Source: Methanobacterium sp.
GTDB lineage: Archaea > Methanobacteriota > Methanobacteria > Methanobacteriales > Methanobacteriaceae
Length of the DNA stretch: 13,226 nucleotides
NCBI GenBank assembly: GCA_003151535.1
Contig: PLXT01000130.1
Span: 1-13,226, forward strand
Reading direction: 5' to 3'
A program made the translations under genes and the position numbers. Under the pieces are notes generated by a model. That model was not told the DNA's origin. It worked only from the letters and a program-made list of their open reading frames with translations, and searched no databases. Each line of letters begins with the position of its first letter. Position 1 is the stretch's first letter. Shown piece after piece: positions 1 to 6,430 of the stretch.

Positions 1-78
1 CAAACTAAAATCCCAATGCCCAGAATCAGGCATGCGACTTAATCTACTATTAATGATTTTTAATTTTTCAACTATCAT
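1..78 (-). CDS. 5' end of a phage gene that runs off the left edge (partial)
   Basis: An ATG at 78-76 opens a frame of 26 codons that is still open at position 1. The peptide begins MIVEKLKIINSR and continues with a PDSGHWDFSL segment. It starts two bases after the TAA of the gene upstream (80-82), the same tight spacing as the other genes here, so it is probably the next member of the operon. Too little is visible to name it. Its place after the cement-protein gene suggests a structural or head-related role, which is inference. Confidence 0.6.
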   Translation of the reverse strand, partial: MIVEKLKIINSRLSRMPDSGHWDFSL

Positions 79-79
79 A

Positions 80-865
80 TTAAAATAAATAATAATATAC
101 CCCAGCCCCATAATAAAGTGGTTGGGTTATATTTGAATTAAAAGTATGTCCTACAATTCCCTTTATACCTAACTTAGAAAAACTTAAACCTAAATTTATA
201 CCTATATTTTGAGTAGTAACATCTAATCCAGTTAATAGATGAATATTATCAAAGAAACCAGGTTTGTTATTATTTGCTAAAACTTTAGGATTTATTTTTA
301 ATAATTCAAGATTAGCATTATGAGTATCCACATAAGTATTATAAACCCCGTTCTCATCCTCTGTAAGCACTATATCTACATTTATGGGTTTGCCTTCTAC
401 ATCTAATTTGTAGCCTTTGTAAGGATAGAGCCAAGTTTTTCCTTTAATTTGAGCAACATCCCCATAATTAGCATTTATATCAACAGAATCTTCACCTACT
501 TTTACTTTAACAGTATCATTAACGGATATTAAAACATGATTAGTATCTATATAGGTAAAAGTTTGACTTTTTACCTTTAAAACAAGTTGAGTTATTTCTT
601 TTATATCTTCTTTGGCTTTTTCAATTTGAGCAGCCAAATCCTTATTAATTTGTATTAAGTAAGCTTTAGCCTGTTGTTCATTCTGTAATTCCTCAGTTAC
701 TTGTTTATACTTAGTAGAATCTAATTTAATTAAACTATCTTGACTATAAATCTTGGCATTCTTATCTGCAATTTCATATTTTTGAACAATATTGTAAATT
801 ACAGATGCCAGCAAGAATACTCCTAATAATAGGAGTATTCCATACTTCTTTAAAAATTCTAACAT
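80..865 (-). CDS. Membrane-anchored coiled-coil protein with a C-terminal beta segment (unknown, envelope-associated)
   Basis: 261 residues. A hydrophobic segment at about residues 9-28, preceded by two lysines, fits a single inner-membrane anchor. Residues about 35-100 are charged and rich in Q, K and E and look like a coiled coil. Residues 100-200 look beta-rich with many Asp, Asn and Val. The last 55 residues alternate Gly, hydrophobic and aromatic residues and end in YYYLF; a C-terminal Phe is the usual signal on outer-membrane beta-barrel proteins. The layout would suit a protein that reaches from inner to outer membrane, such as a spanin-like or injection-related factor, but I recognise no named family. 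The start is the ATG two bases after the TAA of the cement gene. A perfect hairpin lies in the anchor coding sequence (815-840). Confidence 0.75.
   Translation of the reverse strand: MLEFLKKYGILLLLGVFLLASVIYNIVQKYEIADKNAKIYSQDSLIKLDSTKYKQVTEELQNEQQAKAYLIQINKDLAAQIEKAKEDIKEITQLVLKVKSQTFTYIDTNHVLISVNDTVKVKVGEDSVDINANYGDVAQIKGKTWLYPYKGYKLDVEGKPINVDIVLTEDENGVYNTYVDTHNANLELLKINPKVLANNNKPGFFDNIHLLTGLDVTTQNIGINLGLSFSKLGIKGIVGHTFNSNITQPLYYGAGVYYYLF
815..840 (-). repeat. Perfect 11-bp inverted repeat (4-nt loop) inside the start of a coding region
   Basis: Arms GAATACTCCTA (815-825) and TAGGAGTATTC (830-840) are exact reverse complements around the 4-base loop 826-829. The hairpin lies 25-50 bases downstream of the ATG at 865 and encodes residues 9-17 of the membrane anchor. 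On the transcribed strand no T-run follows it, so it does not look like an intrinsic terminator. Possible roles are translational control, RNA processing or message stability; leucine and glycine codon constraints could also produce it by chance. Confidence 0.7.
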
Positions 866-867
866 AA

Positions 868-1467
868 TTAAATTTTCCCAATATTTACCTTAAATGTTAC
901 ACTTGCACTTGAGGATACGGTACTTGCTGATATGCCCAAATACCAATGACCCGCTGTAGTTACTGGATAAACCTTACCATCAGTTCTTGCTTCAAGTTTA
1001 TCACCCGGAACAATATTAGCACCCGCAACTGCAGTTACATTACCAGCTACTTTTACTCTAATATATTGACCAGTGGTACCATCCTGATGTACAACACCAT
1101 AGGGTTGGTTACCATTTGCAGATACCTTTGAAATTGTACCTGCTGTAGTATCTAATCCTACTGCATTACCGTTAGAAACAGAAGCACCACATGCTTTATA
1201 ATCTAAATCTAAGCCCTTTGCTAAGAAGTTTTTAACTTCTAAAGAGGTTAAAGAGTCTAAATCTGACTCAATTATAGTAGCCTGTCCCGATCTTAATGCA
1301 TCAGCAAGACCCTGATGAACTATGGGATCTATATCTCCTTCATCAATGGATAAAGGACCACCAGGAGGAACTATCCATTCAACAAAACGGCCTCCCCCTT
1401 GATTTTGATCTTTGAATATTTCTAAATATGCTACACTATCGCTATTGTTGATTTTGATTGAGCTCAT
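868..1467 (-). CDS. Capsid decoration (cement) protein, DUF2190-like
   Basis: 199 residues. The C-terminal half (about 95-199) has the pattern of the DUF2190 capsid-cement family: short beta strands rich in Gly, Val, Thr and Ala, a YGVVHQDG turn, a strand like YIRVKVAGNVTAVAG, then PGDKLEA, GKVYPV and a final LGIS...FKV strand. Proteins of this family bind the outside of phage heads and stabilise them. The N-terminal 90 residues carry a PPGGP turn and a short helix, and may be an adaptor unique to this phage. By eye the gene is richer in GC (about 42% over 961-1080) than most of the window, as can happen in highly expressed virion genes. The start is the ATG at 1467, about 40 bases after the tnpB stop, with no Shine-Dalgarno. 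Family is recognised from memory, so moderately sure. Confidence 0.7.
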   Translation of the reverse strand: MSSIKINNSDSVAYLEIFKDQNQGGGRFVEWIVPPGGPLSIDEGDIDPIVHQGLADALRSGQATIIESDLDSLTSLEVKNFLAKGLDLDYKACGASVSNGNAVGLDTTAGTISKVSANGNQPYGVVHQDGTTGQYIRVKVAGNVTAVAGANIVPGDKLEARTDGKVYPVTTAGHWYLGISASTVSSSASVTFKVNIGKI

Positions 1468-1506
1468 TTTTTAATTAGTTATTTTTATTTAAAAGAAAAA
1501 TTTATC

Positions 1507-2673
1507 TTAATGTTTGTTGACACCTTCCAAAATACCAGAAGTCTTATAACACTCTTGTTCTATTGAACTTAGTTTAGTTATATGGTCCTGCCCGAGCCTT
1601 AAAATATTCTTGCTTGCATTGTAATCTGCATTTTCTGTATGATTGCAGATTAAACATTTAAATTCAGATTGTGTTAATCTATTATTCTTGTCTATATAAC
1701 CACAATTTGAACAAGTTTGAGATGTGTATCTTGGATCTACTTTTATTAACTTCCCACCAGTTTCTTCCACTTTGTAAAAAAGTTTATTTATAAAAGTACC
1801 CCAAGAGCTATCCGAAATATGGTTACTTAAATTATGGTTTTGAATCATACCTAAAATATTTAAATCTTCAACATAAATTTTACCATATTTATCAACATAA
1901 CTTGTTGAAAGTTTATGTTGAAAATCATTTCTTTGATTTTTTATTTTCTCAAATTGTTTTTGAACAATTAAAAGTTGTTTTTTATAATTATTACTATTTT
2001 TAATTTTTCTTGTTAAAGACCTTTGTTTTCTTCTCAATTGTTTTTGACTATTTATATAATATTTGGGATTGTCAACAAAATTATTATCACTATCATATAA
2101 CAATTTAGTTATGCCTAAATCAATACCAACTTCTTTAGTTGGATTTTTACAAACTCTATTAGTTTTTCTTATTTCACAATGAAAATTAGTAAACCAACCC
2201 AAACTTGTTCTTTTAACTGTTATAGTTTTAATTTTACCTTCTATTGGTCTAGATAATTTTAATTTAAAATTACCAACCTTAAAAATAGTTAAAATATTAT
2301 TTTTTAATTCCCAACCATTTTGATCAAGAGTAAAACTATTATATCTTTTCTTTGATTTAAATCTAGGTAAACCTGCCCTGCCATTTTTCTTTTTAAGATT
2401 AGAAAAGAAAGTATTATACGCTTGGTCTAATTTTATGAGAACATAACCCAAAGTTTGAGCATTAATTTTTTTAAATTGTATAAATTCCTTTTTTAATTCT
2501 ACAAGATCAGGTCCTTGTTGATAATATCTCAAATATTGTTTTCTACAATTCCAATAATCTCTTTTCTGTTCTAAAGCAAGATTATAGAGTTGCCTACATA
2601 ATTCCAACCATTCATTGGCATTAATTTCTGTTTGTTTATCAGTTTTAACTTTATATTTAAAAGTTCTTATCAA
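1507..2673 (-). CDS. tnpB: TnpB (IS200/IS605 OrfB) RNA-guided DNA endonuclease, apparently intact
   Basis: 388 residues, close to the usual 370-410 for TnpB. All key parts are visible: RuvC-I in GIDLG (Asp185), RuvC-II in VEDLNI (Glu269), a four-Cys zinc ribbon (Cys321, Cys324, Cys340, Cys343) after the DPRYTSQ motif, and RuvC-III in NADYNAS (Asp350). The N-terminal helical region has the usual LYN, FF-L and GLPRFKSKK motifs. TnpB cuts DNA using a right-end (omega) RNA whose scaffold overlaps the 3' end of the gene. No TnpA lies in the window. The only usable start is TTG at 2673; the frame is closed by TAA at 2713-2715 and has no ATG. The gene begins two bases after the TAA of the preceding gene and ends about 40 bases before the cement gene, so it is read as part of the phage late operon. 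Base composition is as AT-rich as its neighbours, which suggests long residence. Confidence 0.93.
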   Translation of the reverse strand: MIRTFKYKVKTDKQTEINANEWLELCRQLYNLALEQKRDYWNCRKQYLRYYQQGPDLVELKKEFIQFKKINAQTLGYVLIKLDQAYNTFFSNLKKKNGRAGLPRFKSKKRYNSFTLDQNGWELKNNILTIFKVGNFKLKLSRPIEGKIKTITVKRTSLGWFTNFHCEIRKTNRVCKNPTKEVGIDLGITKLLYDSDNNFVDNPKYYINSQKQLRRKQRSLTRKIKNSNNYKKQLLIVQKQFEKIKNQRNDFQHKLSTSYVDKYGKIYVEDLNILGMIQNHNLSNHISDSSWGTFINKLFYKVEETGGKLIKVDPRYTSQTCSNCGYIDKNNRLTQSEFKCLICNHTENADYNASKNILRLGQDHITKLSSIEQECYKTSGILEGVNKH

Positions 2674-2675
2674 AA

Positions 2676-2918
2676 TTAATAAATTCTTTGATGTTTTAAT
2701 TCTTGTTTTTCTTTAGTACTCAATTCTGTATACTTTTCAGTCAGTAAAGGTCTTAAACCTGCTACTCTTGCTTTTAATACTTCAACCTGTTTGCCATCAT
2801 TACACCTTGAAATTCTACTAGTATAGGAATCTATGATATCTGAAATTTCCTGATAAGTATTACAATTTTTTAACGGGTGTTGAACTTTCATCTTTGTTAG
2901 ATTTTTGTTCCTTAACAT
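2676..2918 (-). CDS. Small hydrophilic phage protein, unknown
   Basis: 80 residues from the ATG at 2918, or 71 from a second in-frame ATG at 2891. The second would reduce overlap with the upstream gene from 59 to 32 bases; neither start has a clear ribosome site. The protein is basic and helical. A central ISDIIDSYTSRI helix and a VAGLRPLLTEKY helix are the notable parts. I do not recognise the family. It ends (TAA 2676-2678) two bases before the TTG start of tnpB, so its termination may couple to tnpB translation. If tnpB was inserted here, this gene and the cement gene were originally neighbours. Confidence 0.6.
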   Translation of the reverse strand: MLRNKNLTKMKVQHPLKNCNTYQEISDIIDSYTSRISRCNDGKQVEVLKARVAGLRPLLTEKYTELSTKEKQELKHQRIY

Positions 2919-3198
2919 TTTCTACAACTTTTAAATGACTATCATCTTTTATTTCTATCTCTTGAGCTGTTAAAATTTGGCTTGAAAGATTATCATTTAA
3001 ATTTTTGGCACCATTCTTTATAAACATGTTATTTTTTCCTATAAATTGACTATTTAAAAATTTTAAATCATGGCTATCATCTGAAACAACATTTTTCACT
3101 TCCCCACCATAATATTTTAATGTCACCGTTCCATGATAATGTGAACTTTTAGCTAACATTCTTAATAAGAGTTGTGTAAGAGTTTCCCAATCTGTCAT
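2860..3198 (-). CDS. Small phage protein, unknown
   Basis: 112 residues. The N-terminal part is a short helix (WETLTQLLLRML) followed by a two-strand stretch GTVTLKYYGGEVKNVV. The C-terminal 45 residues are charged and rich in Lys, Asp, Glu and Ser, probably disordered. The N-terminal layout faintly resembles the small DUF2292 fold (helix, then G-x-V-T-L strand, turn, strand), but the match is too short to rely on. The ATG at 3198 overlaps the stop of the 59-aa gene upstream in an ATGA junction, which supports both genes and suggests translational coupling. Confidence 0.65.
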   Translation of the reverse strand: MTDWETLTQLLLRMLAKSSHYHGTVTLKYYGGEVKNVVSDDSHDLKFLNSQFIGKNNMFIKNGAKNLNDNLSSQILTAQEIEIKDDSHLKVVENVKEQKSNKDESSTPVKKL

Positions 3199-3374
3199 TT
3201 TTCAATTATTGGTTGTACTTCAGTTTCTTCTTGTTGCATTTCTAAAATTGATTGTTGAGTCTTTATAAATTGTAAAGATTCTAACATTTGACCATAATAA
3301 AATTGATGTTTTAGATTTTGGGACGCTTCTTCTATTATATCTTTTTCTAATTGATCTATACTTTCTTTAATCAT
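3195..3374 (-). CDS. 59-aa helical phage protein, unknown
   Basis: An ATG at 3374-3372 opens 59 codons ending in TGA at 3197-3195. The product begins MIKESIDQLEKDIIEEASQ and is almost entirely helical, rich in Gln and Glu, with an FYYGQMLESL core. The start follows directly on the TAA of the upstream gene (3375-3377), and its TGA overlaps the next ATG as ATGA. It fills what would otherwise be a 176-base hole in a packed operon, which is the main argument that it is real. Similar small helical proteins are common as assembly or tail accessory factors, but no specific role can be given. Confidence 0.65.
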   Translation of the reverse strand: MIKESIDQLEKDIIEEASQNLKHQFYYGQMLESLQFIKTQQSILEMQQEETEVQPIIEK

Positions 3375-3746
3375 TTATATTACAGTTATTTTAATTTCTT
3401 CCTGATTTGTTGTTAAATCCTGATTCCTTAAAGTATCCATAACATCTGCTATTTTTAATGCATTTGTTTCTACAAATACTTTTGCTCTTAATCCAGCTTC
3501 TAAATAACTAATATCTAAATCTGTTGGACTAAATGCTTGAGTAACTGGAAATTGACTTTTTACTAATTTAAGATTTTGATTTAGGGTATAAGTACCAACA
3601 CCTATTACAATAAAATCACCACCCATGTCTACTGTGGGTTCTCCATATTTGTTGAAAAGACTATTATCATAATCCCCCCAACCAGTTGTTGAGAGTTTAG
3701 CGTAATAAATCTTATTGCTTAAATATACCTGTTTTATTAAGTCCAT
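3375..3746 (-). CDS. Unknown phage protein (123 aa), possibly structural
   Basis: 123 residues, mixed alpha/beta. It has a Gly-rich beta hairpin (DMGGDFIVIGVGTYTL), a middle stretch with several Tyr, Leu and Pro residues, and a strand/helix segment (AKVFVETNALKIADVMDTLRN). There is no signal peptide, membrane span or recognised motif. It starts three bases after the stop of the 512-aa gene and its TAA abuts the ATG of the 59-aa gene. Position between large hydrophilic proteins and head-related genes fits a minor virion or assembly protein; this is inference from context alone. Confidence 0.65.
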   Translation of the reverse strand: MDLIKQVYLSNKIYYAKLSTTGWGDYDNSLFNKYGEPTVDMGGDFIVIGVGTYTLNQNLKLVKSQFPVTQAFSPTDLDISYLEAGLRAKVFVETNALKIADVMDTLRNQDLTTNQEEIKITVI

Positions 3747-3749
3747 AAG

Positions 3750-5288
3750 TTACAATTGATCTGCAAATGGTGTTTCTCCATCATAAACACTGCCATTTTC
3801 TTCTTTATTTTTTCTACATTGTCTTGCTTCAAAACTAAAAATCTTATTTAATTTTAAACATCTTTCTGAAGCCTGTTCTAATTGTTCTGGATTATCCTCT
3901 TTCAAATATTCTTCTAAATTACCTTCTATTTCACCCAATTCATCTTTTATATTTTGAATTATTCCACTATCTAACTTATGAGATTTACTATCTAATCTAC
4001 TTTCAATATCTTTTAATTTATTAAGACTCATATTATTCTTTATAAATGTAATTTGATTACCTTTTGCAGTTGTTTCTTTGCTTGGATCCTTAATATTTTG
4101 TAAGGTATATACAAATATCCCATCCTCAGTAGTATAATCAGTTACTTTCCAATTATCATCATCAAAAACAACTTCTTTACCTTTAACATCTTCTACTCCA
4201 GCAAGCAATTTTTTAATGCTTGCTACTTTTTCTATATTATTAAAATCTTTATAAAGTATACCTTCTTCTTTATCTAATTTGTATTGAGATCTATGAACAT
4301 CATATGGTTGATATTCTTTTTTAGAAGTTTTCTTTATATTTTTATCATCTTTTTCTAATTCATTAACATTTTCATCTATGCTATCAACTTCTTTTTCTAT
4401 TTCTTTAAATCTTCTATTATCTTCTTCAATGTGGGATTCGGGTATATTTATACTTCTTTTTTCTCTTGATGTAAAACCTTCATTTACAACTGTATCTTCA
4501 TTATCATTATAAGGTCTTTTTGGTAATTCTTCTTCTGTTTTAAAAGATCTAACATCTTCATTTCCAAACAAATTTCCTATATTTAAACCAGGAACAAAAT
4601 GAAATAAATCATCCCATGTAGGTTTATAACTAAATCCTAATCCCAACTTATTTATTAACCTATCTTTATAATTTACTCCTGTATTTTCCTGTAATTTATT
4701 CCAAATATTATCTGAAATTTCATCATATATATCTATATCATTTTCATTAAGAATTTCATAATTTTCTGTATTATATTTTAAACTTTTTTTCTTGGGTAAA
4801 TAAATTCCTTCTAATAGTTTAAATGAATCTATTAAAAACTTCCACGCTTTCTTTTCTAAAACATCATCCCAAACTTGACCTAATTTTTCTCTTATAACTT
4901 TTCCTTCAAATAAACTACAAATTTTTAATATATCTTCTTTTAAATCAGGAGATACTTGTGCTTCTTTTTCTAATCTAACAAATATATTTTGTACTTTATC
5001 TAAATAAGGTTTACAATTTATATTAAAAGTTTTTGTTAAAGTTGATATCTTATTAAAAGAACTATAAATTTTAAAAGATTCTACCTTTTTATTTGTCTTT
5101 TGAATAGTATCTTTTTCTGGGTTACAGAAAAAAGTATCACCTTGTTTATAAACTCCACCAGGATACAAAGCAGTACATTCTAATATCCCATTTGGATCTT
5201 TAGCTTGTACTATACCTTCTATAGTACTACCATCAGAGAAGGCTACATGTACCTGGTCTTTAATATTTACTGATTGTTGACTATCCAC
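3750..5288 (-). CDS. Large hydrophilic phage protein with SH3-like ends and coiled coil, unknown
   Basis: 512 residues, GTG start at 5288-5286 immediately after the TAG of the upstream gene (5289-5291), so translation is probably coupled. Residues about 8-55 look like a small SH3-like beta barrel (DQVHVAFSDGSTIEGIV, then a Gly-Pro turn and two strands). Residues 95-200 are helical. Residues 285-325 are highly charged and probably coiled coil. Residues 370-418 form a second small beta domain (EVVFDDDNWKVTDY... FVYTLQNI). Residues 420-490 are helical. The size, charge and place beside the similar 362-aa gene suggest a virion-internal, scaffold or assembly protein. No named family is recognised. 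Confidence 0.75.
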   Translation of the reverse strand: MDSQQSVNIKDQVHVAFSDGSTIEGIVQAKDPNGILECTALYPGGVYKQGDTFFCNPEKDTIQKTNKKVESFKIYSSFNKISTLTKTFNINCKPYLDKVQNIFVRLEKEAQVSPDLKEDILKICSLFEGKVIREKLGQVWDDVLEKKAWKFLIDSFKLLEGIYLPKKKSLKYNTENYEILNENDIDIYDEISDNIWNKLQENTGVNYKDRLINKLGLGFSYKPTWDDLFHFVPGLNIGNLFGNEDVRSFKTEEELPKRPYNDNEDTVVNEGFTSREKRSINIPESHIEEDNRRFKEIEKEVDSIDENVNELEKDDKNIKKTSKKEYQPYDVHRSQYKLDKEEGILYKDFNNIEKVASIKKLLAGVEDVKGKEVVFDDDNWKVTDYTTEDGIFVYTLQNIKDPSKETTAKGNQITFIKNNMSLNKLKDIESRLDSKSHKLDSGIIQNIKDELGEIEGNLEEYLKEDNPEQLEQASERCLKLNKIFSFEARQCRKNKEENGSVYDGETPFADQL

Positions 5289-6377
5289 CTATTTTTTATT
5301 TTTTGCTGAAGTTTCCCCAAGAAAGGGATCTTTCCAATCTTTATTTCCACTATCTTCTTTATATGCACTAGGATTAAATGTTGCACTTCCACCAACTCCA
5401 GTATTAAAATCAGTGCTTATGCTATCATTGTTAGGAGTTTGATGATTGGGTTCTGTATTTGATTTAACTTTTAATATATTCTGAATTTCACCAATTTTTT
5501 TAGCAAGTGGTCCTAATATAGGAGCAGGTGCGGGTTTTTCTGTTACATCTTCTTTAAAATTAGGATGTAAACCTGGATCATTTTGCCCACCAACACCTTT
5601 TTTAAAATCAGTGGTTATTTCATCCTGATTATCAGTTAAATGATTTTCACCTTCAGCAGTTTTTTTTCTAGCCATAACACCTCCATCATCCATATTACCT
5701 GTCTCTCCACCACTACCATCGTTACTCTCTTTTTCAATGCCTTCTTCATTACCAGCAAGCTCCATGTTATTCTCAGAAAAAATAGTTTGGTGATTAGGAA
5801 GAACACCTTCCCACTCCTTATCCAGCTGGACCAACCAAAGAGTGTCTGGGTCTTCTGTATCTTCAAAATCTACTTCATATTCTTTAGCATAAGCTCTTTT
5901 AAACCTATTGTATATAGGTTCATCATAGTCAACTTCTCTGACGAGAGAGCCTGTTTCACCAGAACTGTTGTGCATGACTTTATCACCCGCCTTCCAAGAT
6001 TCCTCATCACTTGCAGTTTTCTTTTGAGATTGTTTAAGATGAATTAAACCATCACCATTAGGAATGTAAGGTTTATCATCATAAATATCAGCAAGGGATA
6101 ATGATACTAAGGGGTCATCTCCTACATCATCTTTAGGAAATGAAGTACCAATATAAGATGCTGTTATTGGTTTTACTTGATGATATTCCTTGTCTGTCAA
6201 ACTGATATTATAACTATTTTTATAAGCATAGTAAGGTAACCCTTGTTCATCCCATGCTTTTACAGGAACTACCACATGTTCATTACCATTTTGCGCTTGA
6301 GATACTAAAATAGAATCCTTAGCAAACTGTTGTTTTTCTTTGGTATTTTTAAGACAATCTAATTGTATGTACTTCAT
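5289..6377 (-). CDS. Phage protein with SH3-like domain and an internal two-copy repeat, unknown
   Basis: 362 residues. Residues 1-110 are mixed alpha/beta. Residues 128-186 look like an SH3/KOW-type beta patch (WKAGDKVMH, then TGSLVREV, then LWLVQLD). From residue 205 on, the chain is rich in Gly, Asn, Asp, Lys and Pro and probably disordered. Within it two copies of a 31-32 residue unit occur at 246-277 and 312-342, sharing I-[ST]-T-D-F, G-V-G-G and K-E-D. A Pro/Ala linker and one amphipathic helix (about 288-304) lie between them. The protein and the downstream 512-aa protein share this general design and are coupled by a TAG-GTG junction, so they may act together. No family is recognised. 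The ATG at 6377 lacks a Shine-Dalgarno. Confidence 0.75.
   Translation of the reverse strand: MKYIQLDCLKNTKEKQQFAKDSILVSQAQNGNEHVVVPVKAWDEQGLPYYAYKNSYNISLTDKEYHQVKPITASYIGTSFPKDDVGDDPLVSLSLADIYDDKPYIPNGDGLIHLKQSQKKTASDEESWKAGDKVMHNSSGETGSLVREVDYDEPIYNRFKRAYAKEYEVDFEDTEDPDTLWLVQLDKEWEGVLPNHQTIFSENNMELAGNEEGIEKESNDGSGGETGNMDDGGVMARKKTAEGENHLTDNQDEITTDFKKGVGGQNDPGLHPNFKEDVTEKPAPAPILGPLAKKIGEIQNILKVKSNTEPNHQTPNNDSISTDFNTGVGGSATFNPSAYKEDSGNKDWKDPFLGETSAKNKK
5352..5642 (-). repeat. Two-copy protein-level repeat within the 362-aa gene
   Basis: Unit 1 is at 5547-5642 (residues 246-277) and unit 2 at 5352-5444 (residues 312-342). Aligned, they share H at position 1, T at 3, N at 5, D at 7, I at 9, T-D-F, G-V-G-G and a terminal K-E-D. 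The spacer of 34 residues holds a Pro/Ala run and a helix. The DNA copies have drifted, so this is an old duplication kept at protein level, suggesting two binding motifs for one partner. Confidence 0.75.
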
Positions 6378-6430
6378 TTTATTTAAATAAGGTTTAAGAG
6401 ACTTTACTAGTTAAATATTCAATTGAAAAA

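Noticed and set aside
946..1131. Plus-strand open frame of 61 codons opposite the cement gene
   Set aside because: It lies wholly antisense to a gene with clear family features, has no ribosome site and gives a low-complexity, unconvincing protein.
2671..2678. TAATTTTG at the tnpB start, matching the Bacteroidota -7 promoter pattern TA-n-n-TTTG
   Set aside because: No TTTG-like -33 element lies at the right distance, and the pattern is frequent by chance in such AT-rich DNA.
2860..3198. Assignment of the 112-aa protein to DUF2292
   Set aside because: Only about 15 residues fit the pattern and the rest of the protein does not; too weak to name.
5636..5866. Minus-strand open frame of 76 codons in a second frame of the 362-aa gene
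   Set aside because: It is fully contained in a longer gene that has a conserved internal repeat in its own frame, and the peptide has no plausible domain.
5902..5920. 7-bp inverted repeat (AACCTAT / ATAGGTT)
   Set aside because: Short, inside a coding region and not near a start or stop; expected by chance at this length.
5640..6047. Plus-strand open frame of 135 codons opposite the 362-aa gene
   Set aside because: The product is Phe/Ile/Ser-rich, as expected from the complement of a Glu/Lys/Asn-rich gene in AT-rich DNA. It has no ribosome site and no separate space in the operon.
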